Origin: Chondrosia reniformis
Taxonomy: Eukaryota > Porifera > Demospongiae > Chondrillida > Chondrillidae
Assembly: GCA_947172415.1 (NCBI GenBank)
Contig: OX359194.1
Span: forward strand, 8,325,401-8,389,400
Reading direction: 5' to 3'
Length of the DNA stretch: 64,000 nt
Shown: piece by piece, positions 1 to 14,853 of the stretch
Layout of the letters: each line of letters starts with the position of its first letter
How positions within the stretch are numbered: the first letter of the stretch is position 1
Program-made: the position numbers and the translations under genes
The notes under the pieces: model-generated
What the model was told of the DNA's origin: nothing
The model's database searches: none
What the model saw: only the letters and a program-made list of their open reading frames with translations

Positions 1-2851
1 GTATTTGAATCTACATCTTATGCTAATAAAATTGTTAATTACTTAACAAGACTTCCCATGGGAGATGTAGCTTATGTGTGGAGATACATAGATACATGTT
101 ACTCTACTAACTGATATATTGACTGCTAGTTAGTAGGTGTGGGAAAGAGAGAGGTTGCTGCATGGGAGGTTGGATGGCTGGGAGCACCTGCATCTAATGC
201 AATTCCCTGGAGAATATAGCCATATAATTTCAAAACAATTTAGTATCTGCATTCCATTGAAACAAGTGGTTCCCCTTATCACTTTGTGGAATACCACAAC
301 TACTTTGTGGAAGAGAACAATCAAAGAAAAAGTATTTCAATAAACATCATCCCTGTTGGAAATGTTACAAGAGGTATATCTTATCTTGGCCCAACACAAA
401 TGCACCAAAGTACTAGAGCATGTACATATAAGGTGACGATATAGGGACACTTTTAATAGCTGATATGAGAATATGGTAAATGGTATGTATTGAAAGCCTA
501 CAGTCCGACCAATATCACAAAAAGTCACAAACAAATTACTATCTTCAGTACTCTCAGACAGACCTTAAAAGAGGTTTCCATGGTAACCAATGCCAAAAGA
601 AATGGTTACCATATAACCTGTGCTGTTTGTGGGATACGGTGTGGGCAAAGATAACAAATACCTCAAAGAGATGACACAGTGACTAAAAATGGCATCTGCA
701 CACCAAATAGGTCAACCATCCATGTTGTTTATCAAAACACGTCAGGAATACATGTGGAATCCGGCAGTGGACATATGACATAGACAGCCAGCTAGGGCTA
801 TAAATAGCATATCAAAATATGCAATCACTGCTATTCAACATGTGCTTGCAATTGTGTATATATGTACATCTGTTTTAACATACCTGCAGCTACAGTTCAT
901 CTGTTTCACTTTCAATATACTTTCCAAAAGTAAGTCCACTTGTGGAAGGTCCTACTGGGCACTGACATTTTGTGGTTAGGAATAAACAACCGCTCAAGGA
1001 TAAAGAAGGGAGAGCCGAGCTGATCAGACATGATACACAAACATGTATACATACATATACTGCTTGGATTACAAATATTTGTGATTCAATAAATGTTTAT
1101 TTAAAAAAGCATTTAGTAGAAATGACAACTGATTGGTAGATTAAACAGTGATAGCGCTGAAGACTTTGGAGTACATAAAAACCAATTTGTGATCAATTTG
1201 CAACCTTTTCATTCTCTATTGGGTATCATGTACATTATCATACATATGGTATATGGTAAAATATGTCCCAATCTCCTTCCTTAATAAACTCATTTTTTGG
1301 CCAAGGTCTTGTAAAGAGACAGGATGATGCTGAGCAACACACAGGAAGGGTAGACATATATCATAGATTTCAAAGCATTCCAAAGCTCCAATAGCTAAAT
1401 GGAGATGATACAGCTCAAGTGGACAGCTGGTACATTGTGACTCAAAAGGTTACAAGACAAAAGGACTGGCTGAGAAAGATCAGGTCATGTGAAGACATCT
1501 CCTCTCCTGAAGTATTTCATAATAATGAGTAAAACCCTTTTGAGGACAGTCAATCAAAGATATGCCAAAAGCATTGGCTGGAGTGTATGGAATTTGTGGG
1601 AGTAAGGAAAGAAGCCTTTGAAAGCAGACAATTTTAAAGGTGAAATGACATAAATACTTTCCTTGGTGTCAAGTAATATTTGAAATGCACTTTTACAATT
1701 TGGTGAAATCTCTGTCTGGCATCTCCAATTCCTACTCTCTCTCCTCCATTGCACCCAATAAAATTACAATTATATTCGAAAAAAGTTAACAGGTGCAGCC
1801 TGTAGTTCAGAATAGACTAAAATACATATTTAAATCTTAGGAGGATACTCATTCCCTCTAAGTACTTTAATGACAGATAATTTCCTGAATGTGCATAGTT
1901 AAGAGTATAATCAAATTGCTTGACTGACAAGGCATTCTTGTCTTCCCTTCAAACTATACAACTGCACATGCCATATCAAAATCCCCAGTCACAGTGTCTT
2001 ACGACTCATACCAAGGCCTTACTTTAGTCAACACATACTTGTAAAACTATTTAAAGATTGTTTCCCTCCAGGACAGGCTAGCCTTATCTAACTAATAGCA
2101 TGTAAGACAGATTCATTTACTATGTCTTGTGGGACGACAACCCCCTGTGATGTCAGCTTAGATTAACTCAATTCTCCACAGGTGCATGCACACACACACA
2201 CACAATGCAGAACTAATCTCATTGGAGAATCCACCTAAATCTCAAGTTGCACGGGACAGGCACCTCAAGACTACACTGCTGGTGTCTGTGTTACCATGGA
2301 AATTGAAAGCTTAGTAATATGGCATCCTTAATTCAGCGCTCAACACCTAACAACAGCAGGCCTTGTATGGAGAGTTCATGTGCCATAGCATTGATACATA
2401 CGTCTGTGGTCTATTCATTGTTACTACCCCCAAATACAGTATATACATGTATGTATACAGATGTGCCTACAAGGTATTCTATAAAGGGATCTCTAGCCAT
2501 ATCCTGTGACTAATGTAGCACCTTACAAATGATGCAGGTCTTCTAAATGGAATATGTTTTCAGTTTCTCAACAAGCCCACTAATTGGCCAGTTAAGGTAC
2601 TGTTACATGACTCTTCACTTGATTGCATGGATAAACACGGTAACCCTACCGCAATAACCTGGCTACATGAAAAATCTAAGATACCATTTTCCTACATGCT
2701 ATATGCCTATTCTGTAAAAAGAGCCTATAGGGGAACTAAACCTAAAGAGAGCTTTAGATGAAGATACAGGAGTCTTTTCTTCCTTCTTTTCCCTTCTTTC
2801 ACCTTCTTCTCCACTGGGTCAGACAGCCATTTCTGGGAATTCCACCCTTCA
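1..2851. other. Gene-poor stretch, nothing recognised
   Basis: No reading frame on either strand is long or has recognisable protein character, and I found no tRNA-like or other RNA gene. A short CA microsatellite lies near 2190. Part of the right end is probably the 3' untranslated region of the minus-strand gene that stops at 2852. An exon of a gene continuing beyond the left edge cannot be excluded. Confidence 0.5.
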
Positions 2852-4814
2852 TCAGTGATCCTGGGAGTCTTTGTCTTTTTCTTTATCTTGATCTTCTGTG
2901 AATCCTTGGCTCATGTACATGTACATTGCCTGAGCAACACTCATGATCAACTGCCTGTGTACACACAGTAGTTTTAGATTGAATATGTAACCAAGTGACA
3001 CGCAAAACTAATACTACACATTACAACATTTGAAATAATTCATCTAATTTTATACGTACATTATACAGTTGATGATGTTAGATTAATTTAAGGTGACATC
3101 TTTGAACTGTACACCTATCCCTGTTAGAAGTACTAATTTATTGTTAATAATGCTGTACACCTATTCCATGCTGTAGTTGCTTCAAGTGTAGCTGCTAATA
3201 TTCAACTAGGGGTTGAATTTCACTTGACACTACCTATTCTTGAGGTTCCTGTGAGAGAGCTAATTTGGAAAATAACCACACTTAATGAATTTGGCACTTG
3301 TTAACCATAATTCAGATCAATTACTTGTCTGTAATTGATAATATTATAATTTCTTTGCTACAAGTTAAAATGATTAGGGAAATAGAAGTGTGGCTGCACA
3401 TGTAGAATCATGTAGTCTGTAAGGAAGTCATGATAACCAATTTAACACATTCTGGTCCTTGAAGCACATCCCCTGGGGATACTGTGAGGCAATGAACAGA
3501 TAGTGGTGTCTGACCTGTGCAGTTAGTCTTTCCCAAGACATTTACACATTTCACATCCACCCACTTGAGGCTGATATTGTTACAATGAATCCTATTTAAT
3601 GCAAATCTAACAATTTGAGGTACACATAATTGAAGACGCAAAATATCAGCCTACATAATGTGACATTTGGCAAATAATTAATAAAATAACACTTCCTAAA
3701 TGATGAGCCTCATTGGAGTTAAGACCAAATTACCTTGATCTCCCAAGTGTCCTCATTTTCCAGGTTTCTCTCTAACATACAGACAGTCTATAGTGCTCTA
3801 GTGGAATTAGAAATGTTTACTATACTTGGGTAGTACACAAACCTTGATCAGAAAATGTACACTTGCTTAAGTGTTCTCCTGTTTCATCACTGCCTAAATG
3901 TACGATTGCCACTGTAGTTGGGAGTGGATGGTGTACAATTGTATGTAGGTATGGTTCTAAAAGACACTTGAACCTATAGCCTATATAATCATAACCTATA
4001 GCCTATATAATCATAACCTATAGCCTATATAATCATAACCTATAGCCTATATAATCATAACCTATAGTCTATATCTAACAATATAATCATAACCTATAGC
4101 CTATATAATCATAACCTATAACCTATATCTAACAATATAATCAAAAAACAATGTCAATTTCATGAGATCATTGCTTCATCAGTTAATGATTTTCAAAACA
4201 GTGCTGATGTTCAAATTATATATCTCATGTTCCTAATTGACATAATGCAGGATCTAATAGCAGTATAACCAATAGCCAGCACCTAAGATCTACACAACTC
4301 ATTCAGAGGGTAATACAGAGCATAAGAGTGATCTATTAATGAATAGGGATAGATTATCCCAGCTCTGTCTATCTACATTTCAATTGCCTATCAAACCACA
4401 AGTGTTTGCTTCTAGAACTTGTTTCGACAACACTCTTAAGAATGACTAAAATGTAACTTGAGAAGCTATCAAAGTGCAGTAATTAATACTGCCTTACAAA
4501 TAAGAAACACAAACTCCTATTAAACTACACGACTACAGCCAGGTTTAACTAAATGTCTGCAACTTCATTATATCAAAGTACGCGTTAGTATATCAATCCA
4601 ATTAAGTAACGTCCATCCATGATTGGGCGTACCTAATAGCGTAACGTGACGTTCCATGAACTGGAATTCATTTTTGACTCTTAAAATTGTTGTTTATGGC
4701 TAACTGAAAAATGAACAAGTGAGGGTCATATCGATCTAAAACAGAACCCTTAGTAGTGGCGCGGTTCCACAACACACGTTCTGAACAACGCAGACTGGAC
4801 GTCTGTGCCGCCAT
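2852..4814 (-). CDS. Small 87-residue protein, four exons, function unknown
   Basis: I assembled this from splice signals. The exons are 4778-4814 (ATG at 4814), 3734-3771, 3565-3650 and 2852-2954 (stop TGA at 2852). The lengths 37+38+86+103 add to 264, exactly 88 codons, and every junction has GT and AG ends. The predicted protein begins MAAQTSSLRCSEQ, has a hydrophobic helical middle (LRLQLCVPQIVRFALNRI, then LIMSVAQAMYMYMSQGF) and ends in a charged Lys/Asp-rich tail (DKEKDKDSQDH). I recognise no family. The first exon is the weakest part: intron 1 would be about 1 kb, long for this genome, and contains a tandem repeat. The gene is head to head with RBM19 (342 bp between start codons), a layout seen at three other places here. 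The last two exons fit together best and could instead end a longer gene. Confidence 0.45.
3971..4140. repeat. 22-bp tandem repeat
   Basis: About seven copies of a 22-bp AT-rich unit (core CCTATAGCCTATATAATCAT), some interrupted by a short insertion ending in AACAATATAATCA. It lies in the proposed first intron of the small minus-strand gene. Confidence 0.85.
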
Positions 4815-5156
4815 TGGAATGAGGCTGTTTTGTCATTTGTCTCTATGAACTAGTAACATAAAAATCAATTACTTTCTTGTAAACGATGTCCAAATTGGTA
4901 GAAGAAAGGCAGCGGCCATTTTATTTGTCCTTGTGCAATATTAACAAAATGGCCAACTGTAGCTGTTGTAACTTTTAATTCTGAAGTAAGTATTAAGCAT
5001 GCAGTCTTTAAGAATCAAATCGTTCTCCCGATAGTTTTAGATTGTTAGTAGACTTTTGTTTGTGCTGATTCACTGTTCACACAGCACATATTTGTACTGT
5101 ATTTAAACGCAAAGTTGACCTCCATTCTGCATCTTCTAATAGAACCGTACCGAACA

Positions 5157-7868
5157 ATGTCAACATCGCGAGTGATTGTGAAGAACCTTCCACGGAATAT
5201 GAAGGAAGGTAAATTTAAGCAGATGTTCTCGGAATGTGGGAGAGTGACGGATTGCAAACTAAAAATGTCGGAAAAGGGAACGTTTAGAAGATTTGGATTC
5301 ATCGGCTTTGCGACCGAAGCGGAAGCTCTAACAGCTGTCGAGAAATTTCATAACACTTTTATAAAGGCAACCAAGATCCAGGTTGAATTAGCACTGCCCT
5401 ACGGAGACAGGGCTATTGACAGACCATGGAGTAAGTACTCTCAGGGGAGCTCTGCATTCAGGCAGCTCCACCCTGCAACGGGTGCTGAAGGACCCAAAGT
5501 ACCTACAGCAAGTTCTAAAGTGAAGCAGCTGAACGCAGAAGTACACAAGTCAAAGCTAGTGGAGCAAATGGATGAGTTTTACAAACTTGAGTGTGAATCT
5601 GGTTTTCAAGAGTTCCTTGCAGCTCACACACAGAAATCTGCATCCAAAAAGTGGGCAAATGATGAATTAGAGGGAAATAACTTGCCCTCCAAAAGAGATC
5701 AGACTGTGTCGCTACCTGCAGCTAAGAAGAGTCTTGCTGGGGAGTCGCAGTCATCCACCCCCAAAGATGCCATTAACGATAATCAGGCCCAATCTCAAGA
5801 TGTACCGTCTCATGATGTACCGTCTCAAGATGTGTTGTCTCTCTCATCTATCAGTGATCTGGAATACCTAAGGACAAAGGTAGTTAAGGACGACACCATT
5901 GTTAGGGATGATCCCGATATGAGGGAGGACAGAGAGTTAGGAGTGTCGCCATCCAGTGAGTTTACTGTCAAAATGCTGGGGCTTCCCTTTAATGTGAAGG
6001 AGAAGGACATTCACAACTTCTTTCACCCACTGACTGTTTTGGCTGTAAGGCAGACCAAAGATCAGAAAGGACGTCCCTCCGGCAGAGCATACGCAGACTT
6101 TGAGACTGAATATGATCTCGGAGAAGCCTTAAAGAGAAATGGTGATTACATAAAGAGAAGATACATCCAGTTGTTCCGTGACTACGGACCTGGGACTGCA
6201 CCAACTAGCAAAACTGTACAAAGTGATCCGCAATCACAACTGAAACCATGGGAACTGCGAGTAGTGAAGAAGTCTGATGAAGATGAAGATCTCTCAGAAA
6301 CTGGAAGACTGTTTGTACGTAATCTTGCTTACACAACTTCGGAGGATGATCTCAGTGAGCACTTTAGCAAGTACGGACCGCTAACCGAAGTACATGTTCC
6401 TCTAGCCAAGGATACCAATAAGGTTATTGGATATGCTTTTGTGACCTTTATGTTCCCCGAGCATGCGGTGAAGGCCTACCAGGAGAGTGATGGGACTATC
6501 TTCCAGGGGAGGCTGATCCACATTCTACCCGCCAAGACTAGAGAAGGACCATCTGAAGAGGATCTCAGCAATGAAGGCTCCTCTTACAAGAAGCAGAAAG
6601 AGAAAAAAATGAAAAAGCAAGCCAGTAGCAGCCACAACTGGAATGCCCTCTTCCTGGGTACAGATGCTGTGGTTGATTCCATGGCTAACAGATACGAGGT
6701 GGACAAGAGGGATATTCTAGATGCCAGAGAATCTGATTCTTTGGCTGTTCGGATCGCCTTAGGGGAGACTCAGGTTGTCTCGGATACTAAGTCCTTTCTG
6801 GAGCAGCATGGAGTCAATTTGGATATCTTTGGCAAACCCAATGTAGCACGCAGCAAAAATATTATTTTAGTGAAAAATCTTCCCTTTGGTACAACAGACA
6901 GTGATCTGAACAAGCTATTCTCACCTTTTGGATCCATCTCTCGTCTGGTCCTTCCTCCAGGAGGTGTCTCTGCACTGGTGGAATACAGTGAAAATGCACA
7001 CGCTCAAAGTGCCTTCAGAAAGCTGGCCTACACCAAGTACAGATATACTCCCCTTTATCTGGAGTGGGCTCCTGCAGGATCCTTGAGGGAGGTGGACACA
7101 CATGCCGCCAGCACAGCTGAGGAGGAGGAGCCAACCGAAGAAACCAGTGAAGATGAAAAACAAGTGGTTGCTATGGCAACAGTCTTTGTGAAGAATCTAA
7201 ATTTCTCAACAGATGACCAATCACTAAAGAACTTTTTCACCTCTTCCTCAAAACATGTTATAGGTGCCAATGTTGCTTACAAGAAGAACTTTAAAGAACC
7301 TGCCAAACCTCTATCCATGGGTTATGGGTTTGTGGAGTTTGACTCGTGTGACCATGCCCAGGAAGCTGTCAAAAAGATGCAAGGAGCAGAATTGGAGGGT
7401 CACAGACTGGAGCTGAAACTCAGCCACAGGGAAACTGTGCAGAAACGGAAGATAGCTAAGTCTTCTAAAGTCACTGAACAAACTACTTCAAAGATTCTTA
7501 TTAAAAATGTACCATTTGAAGCTACAAAGAAAGAACTACTGGAAATTCTGAAAGCCTTTGGAGAGGTTAAAGTTCTCCGCTTACCCAGAAAGATTAGTGG
7601 ATCACGTGGGGAACACAGAGGTTTTGCTTTTGTAGAGTACACTACCAAAAAGAATGCGAAAAAGGCTTTTGAAGCTCTCTGCAGCAGTACCCACTTGTAT
7701 GGCAGAAGATTAGTACTAGAGTGGGCAGAAGAGGATGCAACTGTTGAGATGCTCCGTAAAAGGACCTCTGATCACTATTATGGAGAGAAACCTCCCGCCA
7801 GACGATCCAGGCAGCTTGCACAGGAACTTCTATTGAGTGCACAATCATCACAGAACGACACGAGTTAA
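5157..7868 (+). CDS. RBM19: RBM19/Mrd1-type RNA-binding protein, six RRM domains
   Basis: A nucleolar RNA-binding protein of the RBM19/Mrd1 family, which in other eukaryotes helps process pre-rRNA in the small-subunit processome. The single exon encodes 903 residues. Six RRMs start near residues 5, 267, 382, 567, 673 and 778. RNP2-like strands are visible in most (VIVKNLP, LFVRNLAY, IILVKNLPF, TVFVKNLNF, ILIKNVPF), with RNP1-like partners (RRFGFIGF, VIGYAFVTF, MGYGFVEF, HRGFAFVEY). Animal RBM19 has six RRMs and about 960 residues, while yeast Mrd1 has five, so this matches the animal form. I chose ATG 5157 because the protein MSTSRVIVKNLP begins directly at RRM1; no in-frame ATG lies upstream in the open frame. 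Absence of introns is notable next to intron-rich neighbours. Linkers are acidic and Ser-rich as expected. Confidence 0.93.
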   Translation: MSTSRVIVKNLPRNMKEGKFKQMFSECGRVTDCKLKMSEKGTFRRFGFIGFATEAEALTAVEKFHNTFIKATKIQVELALPYGDRAIDRPWSKYSQGSSAFRQLHPATGAEGPKVPTASSKVKQLNAEVHKSKLVEQMDEFYKLECESGFQEFLAAHTQKSASKKWANDELEGNNLPSKRDQTVSLPAAKKSLAGESQSSTPKDAINDNQAQSQDVPSHDVPSQDVLSLSSISDLEYLRTKVVKDDTIVRDDPDMREDRELGVSPSSEFTVKMLGLPFNVKEKDIHNFFHPLTVLAVRQTKDQKGRPSGRAYADFETEYDLGEALKRNGDYIKRRYIQLFRDYGPGTAPTSKTVQSDPQSQLKPWELRVVKKSDEDEDLSETGRLFVRNLAYTTSEDDLSEHFSKYGPLTEVHVPLAKDTNKVIGYAFVTFMFPEHAVKAYQESDGTIFQGRLIHILPAKTREGPSEEDLSNEGSSYKKQKEKKMKKQASSSHNWNALFLGTDAVVDSMANRYEVDKRDILDARESDSLAVRIALGETQVVSDTKSFLEQHGVNLDIFGKPNVARSKNIILVKNLPFGTTDSDLNKLFSPFGSISRLVLPPGGVSALVEYSENAHAQSAFRKLAYTKYRYTPLYLEWAPAGSLREVDTHAASTAEEEEPTEETSEDEKQVVAMATVFVKNLNFSTDDQSLKNFFTSSSKHVIGANVAYKKNFKEPAKPLSMGYGFVEFDSCDHAQEAVKKMQGAELEGHRLELKLSHRETVQKRKIAKSSKVTEQTTSKILIKNVPFEATKKELLEILKAFGEVKVLRLPRKISGSRGEHRGFAFVEYTTKKNAKKAFEALCSSTHLYGRRLVLEWAEEDATVEMLRKRTSDHYYGEKPPARRSRQLAQELLLSAQSSQNDTS

Positions 7869-8060
7869 CTCTTATAGCTTGCATGCTGTGAATGTATTCA
7901 AATTTGTCATTGTATTTCATTTCCTTTCTGTTAGTAATATACATCTAATTTCCCAACATATAAACAATGTGTATGGCGATTCTGTGAAAACAATGTTATA
8001 TGCATGCATTCATGCACTTTGAAAATGTGTGTCAAGTTTATATAATAATGGAGAAAATGA

Positions 8061-10175
8061 CTACACAATCTCTGGATACCCAGGTAATGGAGCGCTGGGC
8101 TCATTTTGAGGTAGATAGTCAAAGAAGGCCATAGTGATGGCAACCAGGCAGCCCAGCATGAGTGCATAGAAACCCAACAGTATCACTCTTCCAATGTAAT
8201 CCTAAAATTAAGGAATGAGACAATCATATTGTTAATCCAAAAATTCAAATTCATATAGAATATTAATTGTACAAGTATGTCTTGTCCATATAACAGTGGT
8301 CACTTTATTAATTGATATCATACCTTTGAAGGTTCTAGAGTGACCTTTTCTCTACTCAAATCTTTGTTAAAGAACCTGATTCGTATGAAATCTTCTTCTT
8401 GAAGCTGGACCCTTGCATTTGGATCAAGGACACCTGAAGCAAAAAAGTTTACAGGACAACTAGGGAAAGTCCCTAGACAGCCTAACATACGTGCACTGAG
8501 AGACTTACGCTTTATAAAGATGATGTGGTATGCATTATATAGTGCCATTACTATGACAACAGCCCCAATAGTTCCAGCTGCAAAGTATATGGATGCTCTG
8601 GCTACCCACTGGTTGATCTCGTGAATCAGCTGTGACACCCTGTTCAGTCCCAGCAAACTATTCACCACTGGGAAAAGAAAGATATTTATCAAGTCAGGCC
8701 ACGACAAAGTGTTACATGTTTCTTACTTCCCAGTGCAGCTACAAAGAAAAATCCAATAAAACCATGAACTGGCTTGAAGAAGACTCTCCTCCATCTCTTG
8801 TTTGGATTGCCACGACAAATTGCAAGGAAAGGCTAAATAATTGTAGAGAGGAATTATGAACATTATGAGTTGGATCTAACAGCCAGACCCTTTCCTACTC
8901 CATCTTGATACCATACCATGTAAGGGGAGGACCTAGAGTGCAAGGACTGTATATCAGAACTTACATTGATGCAAACAAATCCAAAGCATATGATTCCAAT
9001 GATAGAATGAGAATATAATAAATTCTGCAACAAGATGAGACAAATAGCACTGACTTGCAGCATATTTCAATCCCTCTAACTTGATCCTTTCTAACTTACA
9101 GTATCTCTCAACAACACTGGACTGGGCTGGCCTTGTCTAGCATGCTCAAATATAACAATAAATCCTGCCAATATACAGAGAAGCGCAAATATTTGGATAA
9201 ACAAGTGAGCCTGCGAGGAGAGAAGAAAGAGGAGCTGAACTGGTAGCTGACTTGCTCAGTTATTTCAGGCATAAAAGGATATACATTTCCTATCAAACTC
9301 ACAAAGAACCATCCTCCATTTGGCCATACAATCTTGTAAAATGAAGACAGTATAGTTCCAAGTGGAATGAGGAACAGAAATGCAAACATCATGAGAGAAC
9401 CATGAGCCTTAATCATTGTCAGGTTAGGATAGATTACTGTGATGCGATCATAACTGACAATTCTCTTCCTCCTAGGAGCAACTGCAATAACACTACCTCC
9501 GGATGGCAGGCGTGAGGTTGCAGTGCTAGAACCGTCATCAGATAAAGAATTGCTTCCTCGAGCAAAGATGTAATAATGAGGAACAACCAAATCCTTGTCT
9601 CTGTCATTGCTACCTTCGATGGATCTATGGAATTTGCAGTATATAGCTCCATTCGAATTATCATACACAGTTTGTATTGGAGTCAAATCATTTCCGTCCG
9701 AATCATCCACCACATTATCTCCGTCTACATTGTTGTACAGATCTTTTGGCCAAATTCTAGGAACTTGTGGGTCGAGATTATGACAAGCTAATACATCGTC
9801 ATCCCCCTACGTACACAAACGGGTCAGTCCTTCTCATACATCATCAAACCTCGTACTTGTTATTTAATCTCTTAGTCTTACCACTCTGTCGTCTTCAGAG
9901 ACATAAATTGCTAGCCAGTCGTAGTTGCGTCCCCATAGCTCTATCTCCGCCACTGATATTGGAAGTGAGTGATTTGCCGTTTGAGCTACTTCTTCCGAAA
10001 GCATAGATTTCCAAGTTGCAATAAATTCGCAGTCGTTCACTGTCTCGCAGCCTCCAGGGTGCAGAAAGCAACCCTTGCTTACCCCACACTCAGAAGTGCT
10101 CACATTTATATTCTGGGTTTTGACTTGGCTTATACTACTAGTAAGTAACAAGGCGAAAATATAAAAAAGCTTCAT
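8061..10175 (-). CDS. DOMON-cytochrome b561 protein (ferric-chelate reductase 1-like)
   Basis: A membrane electron-transfer protein: signal peptide, DOMON domain, then a six-helix cytochrome b561 core. Exon 1 (9881-10175) starts MKLFYIFALLL, a good signal peptide, and has the DOMON cysteine pattern (CGVSKGCFLHPGGC). Exon 2 begins at 9806. Joining exons by their GT/AG ends recovers four histidines suited to bind two b hemes, in the contexts IKAHGSLM, AHLFIQIF, YSHSIIG and KPVHGFIG. The last exon (8061-8201) adds a final helix and ends PGYPEIV. Human FRRS1 also has an N-terminal reeler domain, which I do not see, so this is nearer the DOMON-b561 form. An upstream in-frame ATG at 10223 would put a hydrophilic stretch ahead of the signal peptide and is less likely. 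Substrate (ferric iron or other) is inferred from the family. Confidence 0.85.
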
Positions 10176-10244
10176 ATTTTCTGGGCGTGTAGCAATGGGC
10201 GTTCGCGTTATAGGCCGGCCCATGAATATTATTAGCTGGGCAAA
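10176..10244. promoter_or_regulatory. Bidirectional promoter gap
   Basis: Only 69 bp separate the start codons of the b561 gene (minus) and the PRR5-like gene (plus), so the two must share promoter sequence and have very short 5' leaders. No TATA box is evident. Confidence 0.5.
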
Positions 10245-11489
10245 ATGGCCGTCCCACCATTGAACAGATCCCCTAGCGATAGCGAGTCATACGTTACAGT
10301 AGGAAGAAGATATTCACTGCAGGAGTACAAACAGTACAAAGATGAAGACTGGAAAGTGTATGGTACAGTATACAGTGGAAATTATACTTCGTGCTGTAAG
10401 TCTCTCTCCCTCTCCGTATCTATAGTGTACAAAACTCACTAACCAGGCTCTTCCAAACAGGAAAACTGACAGAAATGAATCAAGATCTTCCAGCACTTCA
10501 CGAGAGAATTAGGTGACCGCTGTTGTCCAAGGCTGACACTAACAATAATAGTGCTATTTTGTATCTTATTCTTATTTGCAGCAAATTATCAAATTCAGAT
10601 CTTGGACAATTTCTACCAGAATTTTTTCAAGTCAGTCCTTTAAGCTACATACACACAAGTACCAATGTGATCTTTTGTCATACTCACTGTCACCACTTTT
10701 TAGAAACATGCCTTGAACAAGTGTATGATAATTCTGAGGCACGACCTGAAAGAGTGCAAAGGTATATGTGAACAGTGTATCATAAACTACTTTACTATTA
10801 ATCAGTGGCTTATATATATTATAATACTATAAAGAATTCTGGATTAATATTAGTCTTCCTTGTGCTGAGACATACGTGAGGAAGTGCTTTGCTATGTAGG
10901 TTTAGAGCTCATTGAGAAGTTGGAGGATGTGTGGGTATTGTTCTACACACAGTTACTGCCGATAGTGGAGGCCATATTTGCTCCAACTGAGTTCTATGGC
11001 CAAATTAGGAGTATTGCACTTACAAGTTTCAGGGATCACGTGCTTCTTCGGACAGCCATCGAGGACACAGTCGGTGATGTCCAACTGTCACCGAGGTTTA
11101 GGCAGATGCTTCTGGTGCTTCAGGTACAAACACCTTGATCTTGTATAATGATATGGAAACGATGTCGAAGTCACTTAATTCAAATGTTTCGTTTGAATTA
11201 AGTAACTTTGACATCGTCCAGTGATATTTTTTAGGCTAGTGGAGTTTCCATATCATTATATAATGCAGCAACCTAGCCACACAGAAACCTTCCGAATGAT
11301 CTTGATCTTGTTCTGCATGTGACGTGATGGCTTGATCTTGTTCTGCATGTGACGTGATGGTTTGTTTGTCTCTTATAGAGCATTGTTGATTCTCCTCCTT
11401 CCAAACAGTTTCAACAATTAATCAAGATTTTAAACAAAGCTTTAGATCCATATATATGTCTAACTTCACTTAATGTTTCTGAGAAATAA
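10245..11489 (+). CDS. PRR5/Protor-like TORC2 subunit (HbrB-like domain)
   Basis: Related to PRR5 (Protor) and fungal HbrB/Bit61, accessory subunits that bind Rictor in TOR complex 2. The ATG at 10245 gives MAVPPLNRSPSDSESYVTVG. Six short exons follow by GT/AG signals, with acceptors near 10460, 10580, 10704, 10898 and 11380, and the stop is TAA at 11487. The spliced middle reads LHERIR, then QILDNFYQNFFKHALNKC, then LIEKLEDVWVLFYTQLLP and VEAIFAP, then SIALTSFRDHVLLRT. This is the family pattern: a helix, a Trp-containing helix ending in LP, an IF-P motif, and an R-ALTSFRD helix. The protein is shorter than vertebrate PRR5 and lacks its proline-rich tail, so it is essentially the core domain. 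The last intron contains a fold-back element and a 30-bp duplication. Confidence 0.72.
11144..11260. mobile_element. 117-bp fold-back element (MITE-like) in a PRR5-like intron
   Basis: The ends are a perfect 17-bp inverted repeat (11144-11160 and 11244-11260). Inside is a second, almost perfect inverted repeat of roughly 25 bp per arm around a 7-nt loop near 11190. It has no coding capacity. Such nested fold-back structure is typical of a small non-autonomous DNA transposon, although I could not define a target-site duplication. Confidence 0.55.
11301..11360. repeat. 30-bp direct duplication
   Basis: Two identical adjacent 30-bp units, each containing TGACGTGA (CRE-like), in the last intron of the PRR5-like gene. 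Confidence 0.85.
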
Positions 11490-11560
11490 CTAATAATCTC
11501 TTTAAAACGACCTTTGCATGGCTAATGAGCGAACAATTGATTGTACGAGATCAGCGCAAA

Positions 11561-14691
<3,131 letters not shown>

Positions 14692-14853
14692 AGTACTTTA
14701 TCTGTCACGTGACTCCCCTGCATCTTGAATGTGTTTTAATGTTTTCTGAAATTATTGTGTTGTGTAGTTAGCACTGCTTATCGCAATCATAGAATAAAGT
14801 GGCCGTTTCCCATACACTGTGACCTGTGAACGATTGCCTAATTAAGAGCCATC

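Noticed and set aside
130..2513. Small open frames of 60-70 codons on both strands at the left end
   Set aside because: Chance length in AT-rich DNA, no splice support and no recognisable composition.
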